In this document: positions 26,967-34,524 of the stretch, piece by piece | Layout: each line of letters opens with the position of its first letter | Position numbering within the stretch: position 1 is the first letter of the stretch | Assembly: GCA_020723085.1 (NCBI GenBank) | Contig: DYJN01000023.1 | Span: 15,003-50,263 of the forward strand | DNA from: Arcobacter sp. | GTDB lineage: Bacteria > Acidobacteriota > Terriglobia > Bryobacterales > Bryobacteraceae | Direction of reading: 5' to 3' | DNA: 35,261 nt | Program-made: the position numbers and the translations under genes | Notes under the pieces: model-generated | What the model saw: only the letters and a program-made list of their open reading frames with translations | Told to the model about the DNA's origin: nothing | The model's database searches: none

Positions 26967-29108
26967 TCAATCCGTGCCGTCGAGCAGCGAAGCCAGCCAC
27001 TCTGCGGTATGGCGGACGCTGACGGGCGAGCCCGCCGCGGCGCATCCGCCGCGGATCTGCATCAGGCATCCTGGACAATCCATGGCGGCGCCCTCCGCCT
27101 CCGTGGAGGCGATCATGCGCAGCTTGCGCGCGAGCATGGCGGAGGAAACGTCGGGCATCTTGAGCGAATAGGAGCCGCCCATGCCGCAGCAGACGTCGGA
27201 CTCCGGCATCTCGCGCAGCTCGTATCCGGCCGAACGGAGCAGCTCGCGCGGGGGCTGATCGGCGTGGAGCGTCCGTTTCAGGTGGCAGGAGTCGTGGTAG
27301 GTGAGCGGCGGGAGTCCTGTGGCTTGGGGCAGGCGGAGAGAGCCTTCTTCGACCAGGCGGCGGACATAGGTCGCGAAGTCGACCGTCTTTGCGGCGAGCC
27401 GCTCCGCGCGCGCGGCGAGTTCGGGCTTGCCGGTCTCCCGCAGCACGCGCGGGGCGTCCGTCTGAAGGGCCGCGGTGCAGGTGGGGCAGGCGGAGATCAC
27501 CGCTTCAAAGCCGGCATCGGAGAAGGCATCCACGTTGTCGCCCGCGTTGGCCGCGGCGGCTTCCGGCACGCCGCTGAAGTGCGCGGGCGCGCCGCAGCAG
27601 GTCTGCTTGTCCGGGAAGACGACCTCGATGCCGGCGCGGTTCAGCACCCGCACCACCGCCTCGCCGATCTCGGGATACACGAAGTCGATCAGGCACCCCG
27701 CGAAGAAGGCGGCTCGGCGGCTCGAGCGGGGCTGCCGGAGCGCGGGGAACCGGTCCCTCAACGGCGCCGCGGCGAGCGCGGGCAGGCGCCGGTTCTTGCC
27801 CGCATCGGTGAGCCACAGCGGCAGGTGGCGCAGGTAGGGTCCGTCGGCGAGCGGCTTCTGAGCGAGCGAGGCGGCCCGCAGCAGCCCGTGAAACGCGCGG
27901 CGGTTGGAGAGGATCGAGAAGGCGGCGCGCTCGGCGAGCGGCTGCGGCGCAACAGCCGCGGCGCGGCGGCGCACCTCAAGGATCAGCTCAGGCAGGTCGA
28001 TCTTCGCCGGACAGACGTCGCGGCAGGCGCCGCACTGGATGCAGAGCTGTTCGAGGCCCCGCGAGGCGTCCCAGCCTTCGATGCAGGCGGTGAGCACCGT
28101 GCCGATGGCCCCGGCGTAAACCTTGCCGAACACGTGCCCGCCCACGAGGCGGTACACGGGGCAGACGTTCAGACAGGAGGCGCAGCGGATGCACTGGAGC
28201 GCCTGGCAGAAGAGCGGATCCTCCGACATCTCGATGCGGCGGTGGTCATACAGGATGATGTGCATCTCCTTGCGGCCGCCATCGGCCTGTTCCGCGGGGC
28301 CGGTGAAAATGGAGACGTAGCTGGTGATCTGCTGGGCGGTGGCGCTGCGCGGGAGCGCGGCGAGGATGGGTTCGATGTCGTCGAATCGCTCGACGAGCTT
28401 TTCGATGCCGACGACGGCGACGTGAACGGGCGGCAGCGTAGCGACGAGCCGGGCATTGCCCTCGTTGGTGAGCAGCACGAGGCTGCCGGTCTCGGCGACG
28501 GCGATGTTAGCGCCGGTGATGCCGATGCCGGCGCTGAGGAACTTTTCGCGGAGCTGTTGCCGGGCCACGCGCACTAGGCGCGGAATCTCCGGCTCCAGGC
28601 GCTCGCCCGCCACGCGGCTGAAGAGCCCGGCGACGTCGTCGCGTGTGAGGTGGATGGCGGGCAGCACCATATGGGACGGGCGCTGGCGGGCCAATTGCAC
28701 GATCCACTCGCCGAGATCGGTTTCGCAGACCTCGATGCCGGCCTTCTCCAGCGCGGCGTTGAGATGGATCTCTTCCGTCGCCATGGACTTCGATTTCACG
28801 ATCAGGCCCACGCCGCGGCGGCGGGCGAGGCCGAGGATGTAGCCGCAGACCTCGGCAGGCGTGTGCAGGCGGACGACGTGCGCGCCGCAGGCGGCGGCGG
28901 TTTCGGCGAAGCGCGCGGCGAGCCCGTCGAGGCGCTCGGCGGCGTAGGCCTTGCGCTCGGCGATCCGCGCGCGCAGGGCCTCGAAGTCGATTCCCTGGTA
29001 GGCGCGGTCGCGGCTGGCGCGATAGTCTTCGCTGAACCGGGTGAGCGCGGTGGAGAGATTCGGATGCTCGAGCGCGCGGCGGACCTGATCGCGAAGGTCA
29101 GCGGGCAT
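26967..29108 (-). CDS. Fused lactate utilisation protein: LutB (N-terminal) and LutA (C-terminal)
   Basis: A 713-residue protein joining two parts of L-lactate oxidation. Residues 1 to about 300 are a LUD domain (TEEIHLNAALEKAGIEVCETDLGEWIVQL; GANIAVAETGSLVL). Two [4Fe-4S] ferredoxin motifs follow, CIRCASCLNVCP near residue 305 and CIQCGACRDVCP near 354, as in LutB. The C-terminal part from about 435 has two CCG domains, CCGAPAHFSG near 503 and CCGMGGSYSLKMP near 640, which bind the iron-sulfur clusters of LutA. The usual system has separate LutA (about 240 residues) and LutB (about 470), which sums to this length. With LutC it oxidises L-lactate to pyruvate and passes electrons onward. It overlaps lutC by 11 bases. 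Confidence 0.9.
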   Translation of the reverse strand: MPADLRDQVRRALEHPNLSTALTRFSEDYRASRDRAYQGIDFEALRARIAERKAYAAERLDGLAARFAETAAACGAHVVRLHTPAEVCGYILGLARRRGVGLIVKSKSMATEEIHLNAALEKAGIEVCETDLGEWIVQLARQRPSHMVLPAIHLTRDDVAGLFSRVAGERLEPEIPRLVRVARQQLREKFLSAGIGITGANIAVAETGSLVLLTNEGNARLVATLPPVHVAVVGIEKLVERFDDIEPILAALPRSATAQQITSYVSIFTGPAEQADGGRKEMHIILYDHRRIEMSEDPLFCQALQCIRCASCLNVCPVYRLVGGHVFGKVYAGAIGTVLTACIEGWDASRGLEQLCIQCGACRDVCPAKIDLPELILEVRRRAAAVAPQPLAERAAFSILSNRRAFHGLLRAASLAQKPLADGPYLRHLPLWLTDAGKNRRLPALAAAPLRDRFPALRQPRSSRRAAFFAGCLIDFVYPEIGEAVVRVLNRAGIEVVFPDKQTCCGAPAHFSGVPEAAAANAGDNVDAFSDAGFEAVISACPTCTAALQTDAPRVLRETGKPELAARAERLAAKTVDFATYVRRLVEEGSLRLPQATGLPPLTYHDSCHLKRTLHADQPPRELLRSAGYELREMPESDVCCGMGGSYSLKMPDVSSAMLARKLRMIASTEAEGAAMDCPGCLMQIRGGCAAAGSPVSVRHTAEWLASLLDGTD

Positions 29109-29649
29109 GGCCGGTCTCCGTTTCGTAGATTACGATCACGAGCCGTTTCGGCCCGTGCACTCCGATGGTGAGGACGCGTTCGATGTCGGCGGTTCGGCTC
29201 GGCCCCGTCACCAGCGCCAGGAAGGGAGTCCGCGCCGGGTCGAAGCGGCGCAGCGCGGCGCTGATATCGGCCACGATGGCGCCGGCGCGGAGCAGGGCGA
29301 CGTGCACGGGGGGCAGGGTCGAGGCCAGCCGTAGAGCGGCGGCCGAGGCGTCCTGCACAAGCGTTCCGGTGGACGCGGCGCCGCAGTCGAATTCGGTGAT
29401 GCCGATATGCGCTGCAGCGGCAGTCTCGCGCGTCACTTCGAGCACGAGCCCCGGAAGCATCTGCGCCAGCAGCTCGGGATGAAACCGGGAGCGCAGCGGG
29501 CCGTCGGGCCAGACCGCCGTGCGGCCTTCGAGGCCCACGCCCTCTTCGTTCAGGATCCTGGCGATGGCGGGCAATGCAGCGTCCGGCGAGCGGGCTTCGA
29601 CGACCTCGGCCCCGGCGTCCTCGGCGCTGGTCTGGAATTTTCCGATCAT
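29098..29649 (-). CDS. lutC: Lactate utilisation protein LutC
   Basis: A 183-residue LUD-domain protein. The start at ATG 29649 (AGG upstream) follows from LutC length; the frame further upstream is antisense to the oxidoreductase gene. Family blocks: IGITEFDCGAASTGTLVQDA and LASTLPPVHVALLRAGAIVADI, and near the end LALVTGPSRTADIERVLTIGVHGPKRLVIVI, the conserved TGPSRTADIE core of the LUD domain. It is the first gene of the two-gene lut unit on the minus strand. LutC has no redox centre and acts with LutA/LutB; here LutA and LutB are fused in the next gene. Nothing in the sequence shows the regulator; no LutR-like gene is adjacent. Confidence 0.9.
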   Translation of the reverse strand: MIGKFQTSAEDAGAEVVEARSPDAALPAIARILNEEGVGLEGRTAVWPDGPLRSRFHPELLAQMLPGLVLEVTRETAAAAHIGITEFDCGAASTGTLVQDASAAALRLASTLPPVHVALLRAGAIVADISAALRRFDPARTPFLALVTGPSRTADIERVLTIGVHGPKRLVIVIYETETGHAR

Positions 29650-29754
29650 GGAACCTGAAACCAGCCTATTCGATCTTGCGCCATAACTGAAAGAGCTCCG
29701 GCGCTCCGCAGGCCGGTTGCATTCCAGATAGATTAGTTGCGGGAGTTCACGACC

Positions 29755-31299
29755 TTGGCTCTGGAAACCAACAGAAGACATTTCTTCCTGGGCTCGCTCC
29801 TGGCTGGAACGGTCCCCGCTGCCGGATTCGGCAGCACTCCGAACCTGAAACTTGCCGGCTACAAATCGCCGAACGAGAAACTGAACATCGCCTCGATCGG
29901 CGCGGGCGGAAAGGCCAACAGCGACATCGCCGCCTGCGCCCAGACCGAGAACATCGTCGCCCTGTGCGACGTGGATAACCGGCAGGCGGCGGCCACATTC
30001 AAGCGCTTCGAGAGCGTGCCGAAGTATAAGGACTTCCGCCGCATGCTCGAGAAAGAGGACAGCAACATCGACGCGGTGATCGTCTGCACGCCGGACCACA
30101 TGCACGCCACCTGCGCCATGTGGGCCATGGAGCGCGGCAAGCATGTCTACGTGCAGAAGCCGCTGACGCGCACCGTGTGGGAGGCGCGCCAGCTGCGGGA
30201 GGCTGCGCGCAAGTACCGGGTGGCTACCCAGATGGGCAATCAGGGCTACTCGAACGAAGGCACCCGCCAGGTGGCCGAGATGATCTGGGCGGGTGAAATC
30301 GGCAACGTGACCGAGATGCATGCCTGGACTGACCGCCCCATCTGGCCGCAAGGACTCACCGAGATCCCGCCTGCGGAGCCGGTGCCGGAGACGCTCGACT
30401 GGGATCTGTGGCTGGGCATCGCCGAAAGCCGGCCGTTCACTTCGGGCAAAGACACCGGCAAGTATCCGAACCGCTTCGGCGGCTTCTTCTACCAGCCCTT
30501 CAACTGGCGCGGCTTTTACGACTTCGGTTGCGGCGCGCTCGGCGACATGGCCTGCCACATCCTGGGCGCCCCGAACCTGGCGCTGCGGCTGGGTCCGCCG
30601 AACAGCGTCGAGTGCATCAAGAAGGAAGGCTCGTCGCCCTTCATGTTCCCCGAGCGGTCCGTGATCAAGTTCATGTTCCCGGCGCGCGGGAACATGCCGC
30701 CGGTTACGCTCTACTGGTATGACGGCTGCAAAGAGACGCCCAAAATCCCGGGCGTGCCCGAGGGCGAGTGGCTGGGCGATCTGCCCTACCGCGCCATGGG
30801 CGCTCCTGCCGGCGGTCGCGGCGCGCAGGGCGGACAGGGCCGTCCGCGCCCGGCGCAGCAGCGCACCGGCTTCATCGGCCGTGTGTTCGACTACGAGCAG
30901 TACGCCGCCATGAAGCAGGATCCCGCCAACGTGCGGATGCCGGCGCCCGACGGGTCGCTGTTCATCGGCGACAAGGGCATGATCACTACGGGAACCTACG
31001 GCGAGCAGACGCGGCTGGTGCCCGCGGAGAAAATGAAGGACTACCGCTTCCCTGCACCGCTGCTGACGCGCTCGCCCGGCCATTACCGCGACTGGATCCG
31101 CGCCTGCAAGGGCGGCGATCCGGCGTGCTCGAATTTCGAGGTGGCGGCGCCGTTCACCGAGTGGATGCTGCTCGGCGTCATCGCTCTGCGCGTCGAAGGC
31201 AGGCTGGAGTACGACCCCGTGAAGATGCGCTTCACGAATAACAGCGAAGCGAACAGGTATCTGAAGCCCGCCTTCCGTAAGGGCTGGACGCTGACCTGA
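29755..31299 (+). CDS. Tat-exported Gfo/Idh/MocA-family oxidoreductase, second copy
   Basis: A 514-residue protein. TTG 29755 is preferred as start, with GGGAG nine bases upstream and the twin-arginine signal directly after it (TNRRHFFLGSLLAGTVPAAG); TTG 29737 is the alternative. The Rossmann motif is IASIGAGGKANSD and the usual EKP reads QKP in HVYVQKPLTRT, a known variant in this secreted subgroup. The substrate domain is longer than in the first copy and carries a Gly/Arg/Gln-rich low-complexity insert (about residues 355-380). It is exported, predicted periplasmic, with sugar-type substrate by family only. It is divergent from lutC, with a strong terminator 30 bases after its stop. Confidence 0.9.
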   Translation: MALETNRRHFFLGSLLAGTVPAAGFGSTPNLKLAGYKSPNEKLNIASIGAGGKANSDIAACAQTENIVALCDVDNRQAAATFKRFESVPKYKDFRRMLEKEDSNIDAVIVCTPDHMHATCAMWAMERGKHVYVQKPLTRTVWEARQLREAARKYRVATQMGNQGYSNEGTRQVAEMIWAGEIGNVTEMHAWTDRPIWPQGLTEIPPAEPVPETLDWDLWLGIAESRPFTSGKDTGKYPNRFGGFFYQPFNWRGFYDFGCGALGDMACHILGAPNLALRLGPPNSVECIKKEGSSPFMFPERSVIKFMFPARGNMPPVTLYWYDGCKETPKIPGVPEGEWLGDLPYRAMGAPAGGRGAQGGQGRPRPAQQRTGFIGRVFDYEQYAAMKQDPANVRMPAPDGSLFIGDKGMITTGTYGEQTRLVPAEKMKDYRFPAPLLTRSPGHYRDWIRACKGGDPACSNFEVAAPFTEWMLLGVIALRVEGRLEYDPVKMRFTNNSEANRYLKPAFRKGWTLT

Positions 31300-31323
31300 G
31301 AGACGGGATCCTCTGCGGAGGAG

Positions 31324-31377
31324 ACAGGATGCCGGCACGCCGGCGCCATCCATGGGCGGCGTGCCGGCATCTGTTTT
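31324..31377 (+). terminator. Strong rho-independent terminator
   Basis: A perfect 15-bp inverted repeat (31328-31342 with 31357-31371) can be extended by four outer pairs with one bulged G (31324-31327 with 31371-31374). A T tract follows (TTTT 31374-31377). It lies 25 bases after the oxidoreductase stop and 27 bases before the tRNA gene, so it ends the oxidoreductase transcript. Confidence 0.8.
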
Positions 31378-31388
31378 CAGGGGTGCAG

Positions 31389-31394
31389 TAAAAT
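31389..31394 (+). promoter_or_regulatory. Possible -10 box for the tRNA-Ser gene
   Basis: TAAAAT lies 10 bases before the mature tRNA 5' end, but the expected -35 position falls in the right arm of the terminator and is a poor match. It is offered only because a promoter is needed between the terminator and the tRNA. Confidence 0.3.
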
Positions 31395-31403
31395 TGAAGA
31401 GCC

Positions 31404-31493
31404 GGAAGGGTGGCCGAGCGGTTGATGGCAGCGGTCTTGAAAACCGCCAACGGTGAAAGCCGTTCGTGGGTTCGAATCCCACCCCTTCCGCCA
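31404..31493 (+). tRNA. tRNA-Ser (anticodon TGA)
   Basis: A complete class II tRNA. The 7-bp acceptor stem pairs 31404-31410 with 31483-31489, the discriminator is G 31490, and CCA is encoded at 31491-31493. The anticodon stem GCGGT/ACCGC encloses the loop CTTGAAA, with anticodon TGA at 31438-31440, reading UCA-type serine codons. The long variable arm (AACGGTGAAAGCCGTT) is typical of serine tRNA, and the T arm GTGGG-TTCGAAT-CCCAC is perfect. UbiX follows 45 bases on. Confidence 0.97.
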
Positions 31494-31537
31494 CACCGCT
31501 GATTCCGCCTCAGAGCCCCGGAAAGGAACCTCGCACG

Positions 31538-32119
31538 GTGCCGCAGCGTCTGATCGTGGCCATCACCGGCGCCTCTGGCGTCATTTATGGAATCCGGATG
31601 CTGGAGGTCCTGCAGCAGAGGCCGGACATCGAAACCCATCTGGTGATGAGCGCCGCCGCGCGCGCCACCATCGGCGCCGAGACCCGGTACGCGCCCAGAG
31701 ACGTGGAGAAGCTGGCCTCGGTAGTGCATCCCAACGCCAACATCGGGGCGGCGATCGCCTCGGGCTCTTTCCAGACCATGGGCATGATCATCGCGCCGTG
31801 CTCGATCAAGACGCTCTCCGCGGTGGCCAACTCCTACAGCGCGGACCTGATCGCGCGCGCCGCGGACGTGCAGCTCAAGGAGGGGCGCCCCGTGCTGCTG
31901 CTGGTGCGCGAAACGCCTCTTCACCGCGGCCATCTGCGCCTGATGGAGCTCGCCGCCGAGCAGGGTGCCACGATCATGCCGCCCGTACCCGCCTTCTACA
32001 ACAACCCGCAGTCCCTGGACGACATCGTCAATCACACCGTGGGGCGTGCCTTGGCGCGGATCGGCGTTGGCAACGACTTGGCCGGGCAGTGGAGCGGGCT
32101 CGGCAACCGGGTGATTTGA
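31538..32119 (+). CDS. ubiX: Flavin prenyltransferase UbiX
   Basis: A 193-residue flavin prenyltransferase. It joins a dimethylallyl group to FMN to make prenylated FMN for UbiD-type decarboxylases. Seen: LIVAITGASGVIYGIRML (phosphate-binding GASG near the N-terminus), ASGSFQTMGMIIAPCSIKTLSAVANSY (FMN-contact Ser/Cys region), LLLVRETPLHRGHLRLM (the conserved RETP-L motif) and PPVPAFYNNPQSLDDIVNHTVGRAL. The start is GTG 31538, with AAGGA 11 bases upstream, following the tRNA gene. No UbiD partner is present in the window; it could serve quinone synthesis or an aromatic decarboxylase elsewhere. Confidence 0.94.
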   Translation: MPQRLIVAITGASGVIYGIRMLEVLQQRPDIETHLVMSAAARATIGAETRYAPRDVEKLASVVHPNANIGAAIASGSFQTMGMIIAPCSIKTLSAVANSYSADLIARAADVQLKEGRPVLLLVRETPLHRGHLRLMELAAEQGATIMPPVPAFYNNPQSLDDIVNHTVGRALARIGVGNDLAGQWSGLGNRVI

Positions 32120-32141
32120 CGCGGACGTACAGATACCTCGC

Positions 32142-32171
32142 TTGGATTGGGCCATTGTGCCCAGTTAAAAT
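32142..32171 (+). promoter_or_regulatory. Promoter with internal palindrome before the dehydrogenase gene
   Basis: TTGGAT (32142-32147) and TAAAAT (32166-32171) are spaced by 18 bases. The spacer holds an inverted repeat, TGGGC-N6-GCCCA (32148-32163), placed as a repressor operator could be. The transcription start would be near 32178, giving a leader of about 94 bases to ATG 32272. I saw no further conserved leader structure by eye. Confidence 0.5.
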
Positions 32172-32271
32172 GGGCTCTGCGGTCTGAAACTCGGAGAAAA
32201 TGTGGGGTTTCCGGCCAAGGCCCGGCTTGGAATGAAAATTGCTCACCGCCGGGCACAAGGAGTCTGTCAGA

Positions 32272-34494
32272 ATGGCGTCTTCCCCCTTCGCCTCCCCCCG
32301 GGAGCACCTGCAAACCCTGCCCGGCGATGACATTCGGCAGGTGATGTGGCGCTTTGCCGACCGCTACGACCTCCAGATGCTGGTGCAGAGCACCCGCGCG
32401 GTGGCGCGTGGTTCCGTGGCGCGGCTGGTGGCGGAGGGCGCGCGGCACACGCATGACTGGACGCCGGAGAAGCATGCGCTGCTGAAGGAGTTCGACGCGG
32501 CGGGGATCACCGCCGCCTACCTGGACCCGGAAGAGGGCGGGTTTCTGGAAGGTCCGAAGAACCTCGCGCTCGCGCTGATCGCCTTCGAACTGGCATGGGT
32601 GGATGCCGGCGCGGCGACGGGCTCGCTGGCGACGCATTTGGGGTTGGCGCCGATTCACGAGCGCGGCACGCCGGAGCAGCGGCGCCATTACATGAGCCTG
32701 GCGGCGCCCGCGCCGGGCAAGGAAACCAGGCGCGCCGCCTTCGCCCTGACCGAGCCCATTCCCTATGTCGGCGTCGAGACCGGCATGCTTGGAGGCAAGG
32801 TGCGCGTCGCCGAGTGGCCCGAGGGCGGCGAGCCCATCCTGGAAGTTTCCAAGCGCGGCCGCTTCATCACGAACATGGCCTTCGCCGACTTTGTCACGGC
32901 GGCGGTGGACTCGGACGATCCGCGTATCAAGGGCTCGTGCATGGTGATTCTCGAGCAGACCGACCCTGGCGTCTTCGACCGCGGCACGCCGGCCCGGAAG
33001 CTGGTGCATCAGCTCTCGGCCACCAACGATCCGGTGTTCCAGCTTCGCGTGCCTGCCTCCCGCATCGTGGGCGGCTACACCGTAAAGGACGGCGTGATTG
33101 TCCCCAATTACGACCACGGCGCGATCATCGAGGCCGTGTTCCGCCGCACGCGGGTGACCGTCGGGCTGATGACGTCGGCAAAGCTGCTGTCGGCGATCGA
33201 GCCGCTGATCCGGTACCACCGCGACCGCTTCCGCGGCTCCGAGGCGGTTTCGCCGGGTTCGCCACGCTACGAGCTGGGGCTTCAGCAGAAGGAAGACGTC
33301 ACGCACCGCCTCGTCGACATCTGGGCGGCAGGCGAGGCAAGCGCCTCGCTGGGATTCGCGGCGGCGCGGCTGTTTGATCAGCTCGATCCGGTCGAGCGGG
33401 AAAAGGACCGCGTGCTGGCTGGGCAGGGCATCCACGGCGGGCTGGCGGCGGTGAAGGCGATGCGCAAGCGCCAGCATGAGGCGCTGGATCTCATCGAGAT
33501 GCAGAGCCACAACGCGGCGCTGCGCGATGAAGAGCGCTTTGAGCGCCTGGCCTCCGATCCGGTGATCCAGTACATCGTGCTGGACGCGCAGGCCAATGTG
33601 TTGTGCCCGGCCACGAAGCTGTGGAACACCGGGCACGGCAGCGTGATGATGCGCGAGGCGGTAAGCCTGATGGGCGGCTACGGCATCACCGAGGACTGCC
33701 CCGGCTTCCTCGGCTACAAGTGGATGGACTCGCAGCTCGAGGCCACCTACGAAGGGCCCGAAGCGGTGCAGCGGCGGCAGTTGTCGCTGACCATGACGAA
33801 CGAAGTGTTCCAGGCGCAGTTCCGCAACTGGATCCACGAGATGCGGCAGATCGCCTCCGTCGAGCCCGGCACGGGCGCCTGCACGCTGGCCAGCGCGATG
33901 CACCTGTGGCAGTGGACCCTGAACCACCTGCAGCACGCCACGGACTCCCAGGGCCAGAAGCTGTATCAATCCAACCGGCAGGGCGTCACATTCCCGATGG
34001 CCGACGCGCTCTGCTGGCTGCTCGCCGGCCGCAGCCTCATTCTGGACGTCGAGCACCTGCGCCGCCATGGCGCCGGCCTCATCCAGCAGGGATTCCAGGG
34101 CGCCGTGCAGTTCCTCACCGATCTCTGCCACGTGCAGGCGGCGCGCGCGGCGGGCGAAGCGGCGCGCATCTGCACGGAGCTGGTGTTCGGATACCTCCGG
34201 CACCCTTCCTGGGACGACGATCCGCGCTGCGCGGCCTGTTTCGACGAGCTGGAGCTCCGCCAGATCGAGAGCGTCGTGCCCGGGGCGAGCGGCTTCAGCG
34301 GCGACTACTTCCGCGAAGACGGCGGCCATGAGACCAAGGCCGGCCCGTGCGTGCACGCTCCGGGGCTGGCCGATTTCTCGCGGCTGCGCGCGAAGCTCGA
34401 CGGCTGCATGGCCGGGGCGCTGCTGGCCAAGGACCGCGCCGCCGAATCGGTGCAGAAAGTGATGATCCCGGCGGCGCTCGATTATCCGCAGTAA
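32272..34494 (+). CDS. Long acyl-CoA-dehydrogenase-family protein
   Basis: A 740-residue protein of the acyl-CoA dehydrogenase fold, much longer than the usual 380-600. The N-terminal helices (to about residue 130) lead into FALTEPIPYVGVETG, the flavin-binding FAxTEP-like stretch. The beta domain runs to about 280. The C-terminal helical domain holds SLMGGYGITEDCPG, as in the conserved GG-x-G segment, and ATYEGPEAVQRRQ, where Glu494 lies at the position of the catalytic base in the YEGT-EIQ motif. About 240 further residues follow, as in some FadE-like forms. AAGGAG lies 10 bases before ATG 32272. The next gene, 30 bases on, is an ETF-quinone-oxidoreductase-like protein, so I infer a dehydrogenase and its electron acceptor. 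Substrate unknown. Confidence 0.85.
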   Translation: MASSPFASPREHLQTLPGDDIRQVMWRFADRYDLQMLVQSTRAVARGSVARLVAEGARHTHDWTPEKHALLKEFDAAGITAAYLDPEEGGFLEGPKNLALALIAFELAWVDAGAATGSLATHLGLAPIHERGTPEQRRHYMSLAAPAPGKETRRAAFALTEPIPYVGVETGMLGGKVRVAEWPEGGEPILEVSKRGRFITNMAFADFVTAAVDSDDPRIKGSCMVILEQTDPGVFDRGTPARKLVHQLSATNDPVFQLRVPASRIVGGYTVKDGVIVPNYDHGAIIEAVFRRTRVTVGLMTSAKLLSAIEPLIRYHRDRFRGSEAVSPGSPRYELGLQQKEDVTHRLVDIWAAGEASASLGFAAARLFDQLDPVEREKDRVLAGQGIHGGLAAVKAMRKRQHEALDLIEMQSHNAALRDEERFERLASDPVIQYIVLDAQANVLCPATKLWNTGHGSVMMREAVSLMGGYGITEDCPGFLGYKWMDSQLEATYEGPEAVQRRQLSLTMTNEVFQAQFRNWIHEMRQIASVEPGTGACTLASAMHLWQWTLNHLQHATDSQGQKLYQSNRQGVTFPMADALCWLLAGRSLILDVEHLRRHGAGLIQQGFQGAVQFLTDLCHVQAARAAGEAARICTELVFGYLRHPSWDDDPRCAACFDELELRQIESVVPGASGFSGDYFREDGGHETKAGPCVHAPGLADFSRLRAKLDGCMAGALLAKDRAAESVQKVMIPAALDYPQ

Positions 34495-34524
34495 GGCGCG
34501 GCGGCGGCCAGGAACGGAGAAGCC

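Noticed and set aside
26907-28577. A 556-codon plus-strand open frame over the lactate gene
   Set aside because: The opposite strand carries complete iron-sulfur and LUD motifs; this one is Gly/Arg-rich noise.
29650-31494. N-terminal extension of lutC over the whole oxidoreductase gene
   Set aside because: It is antisense to a well-supported gene and far beyond LutC length.
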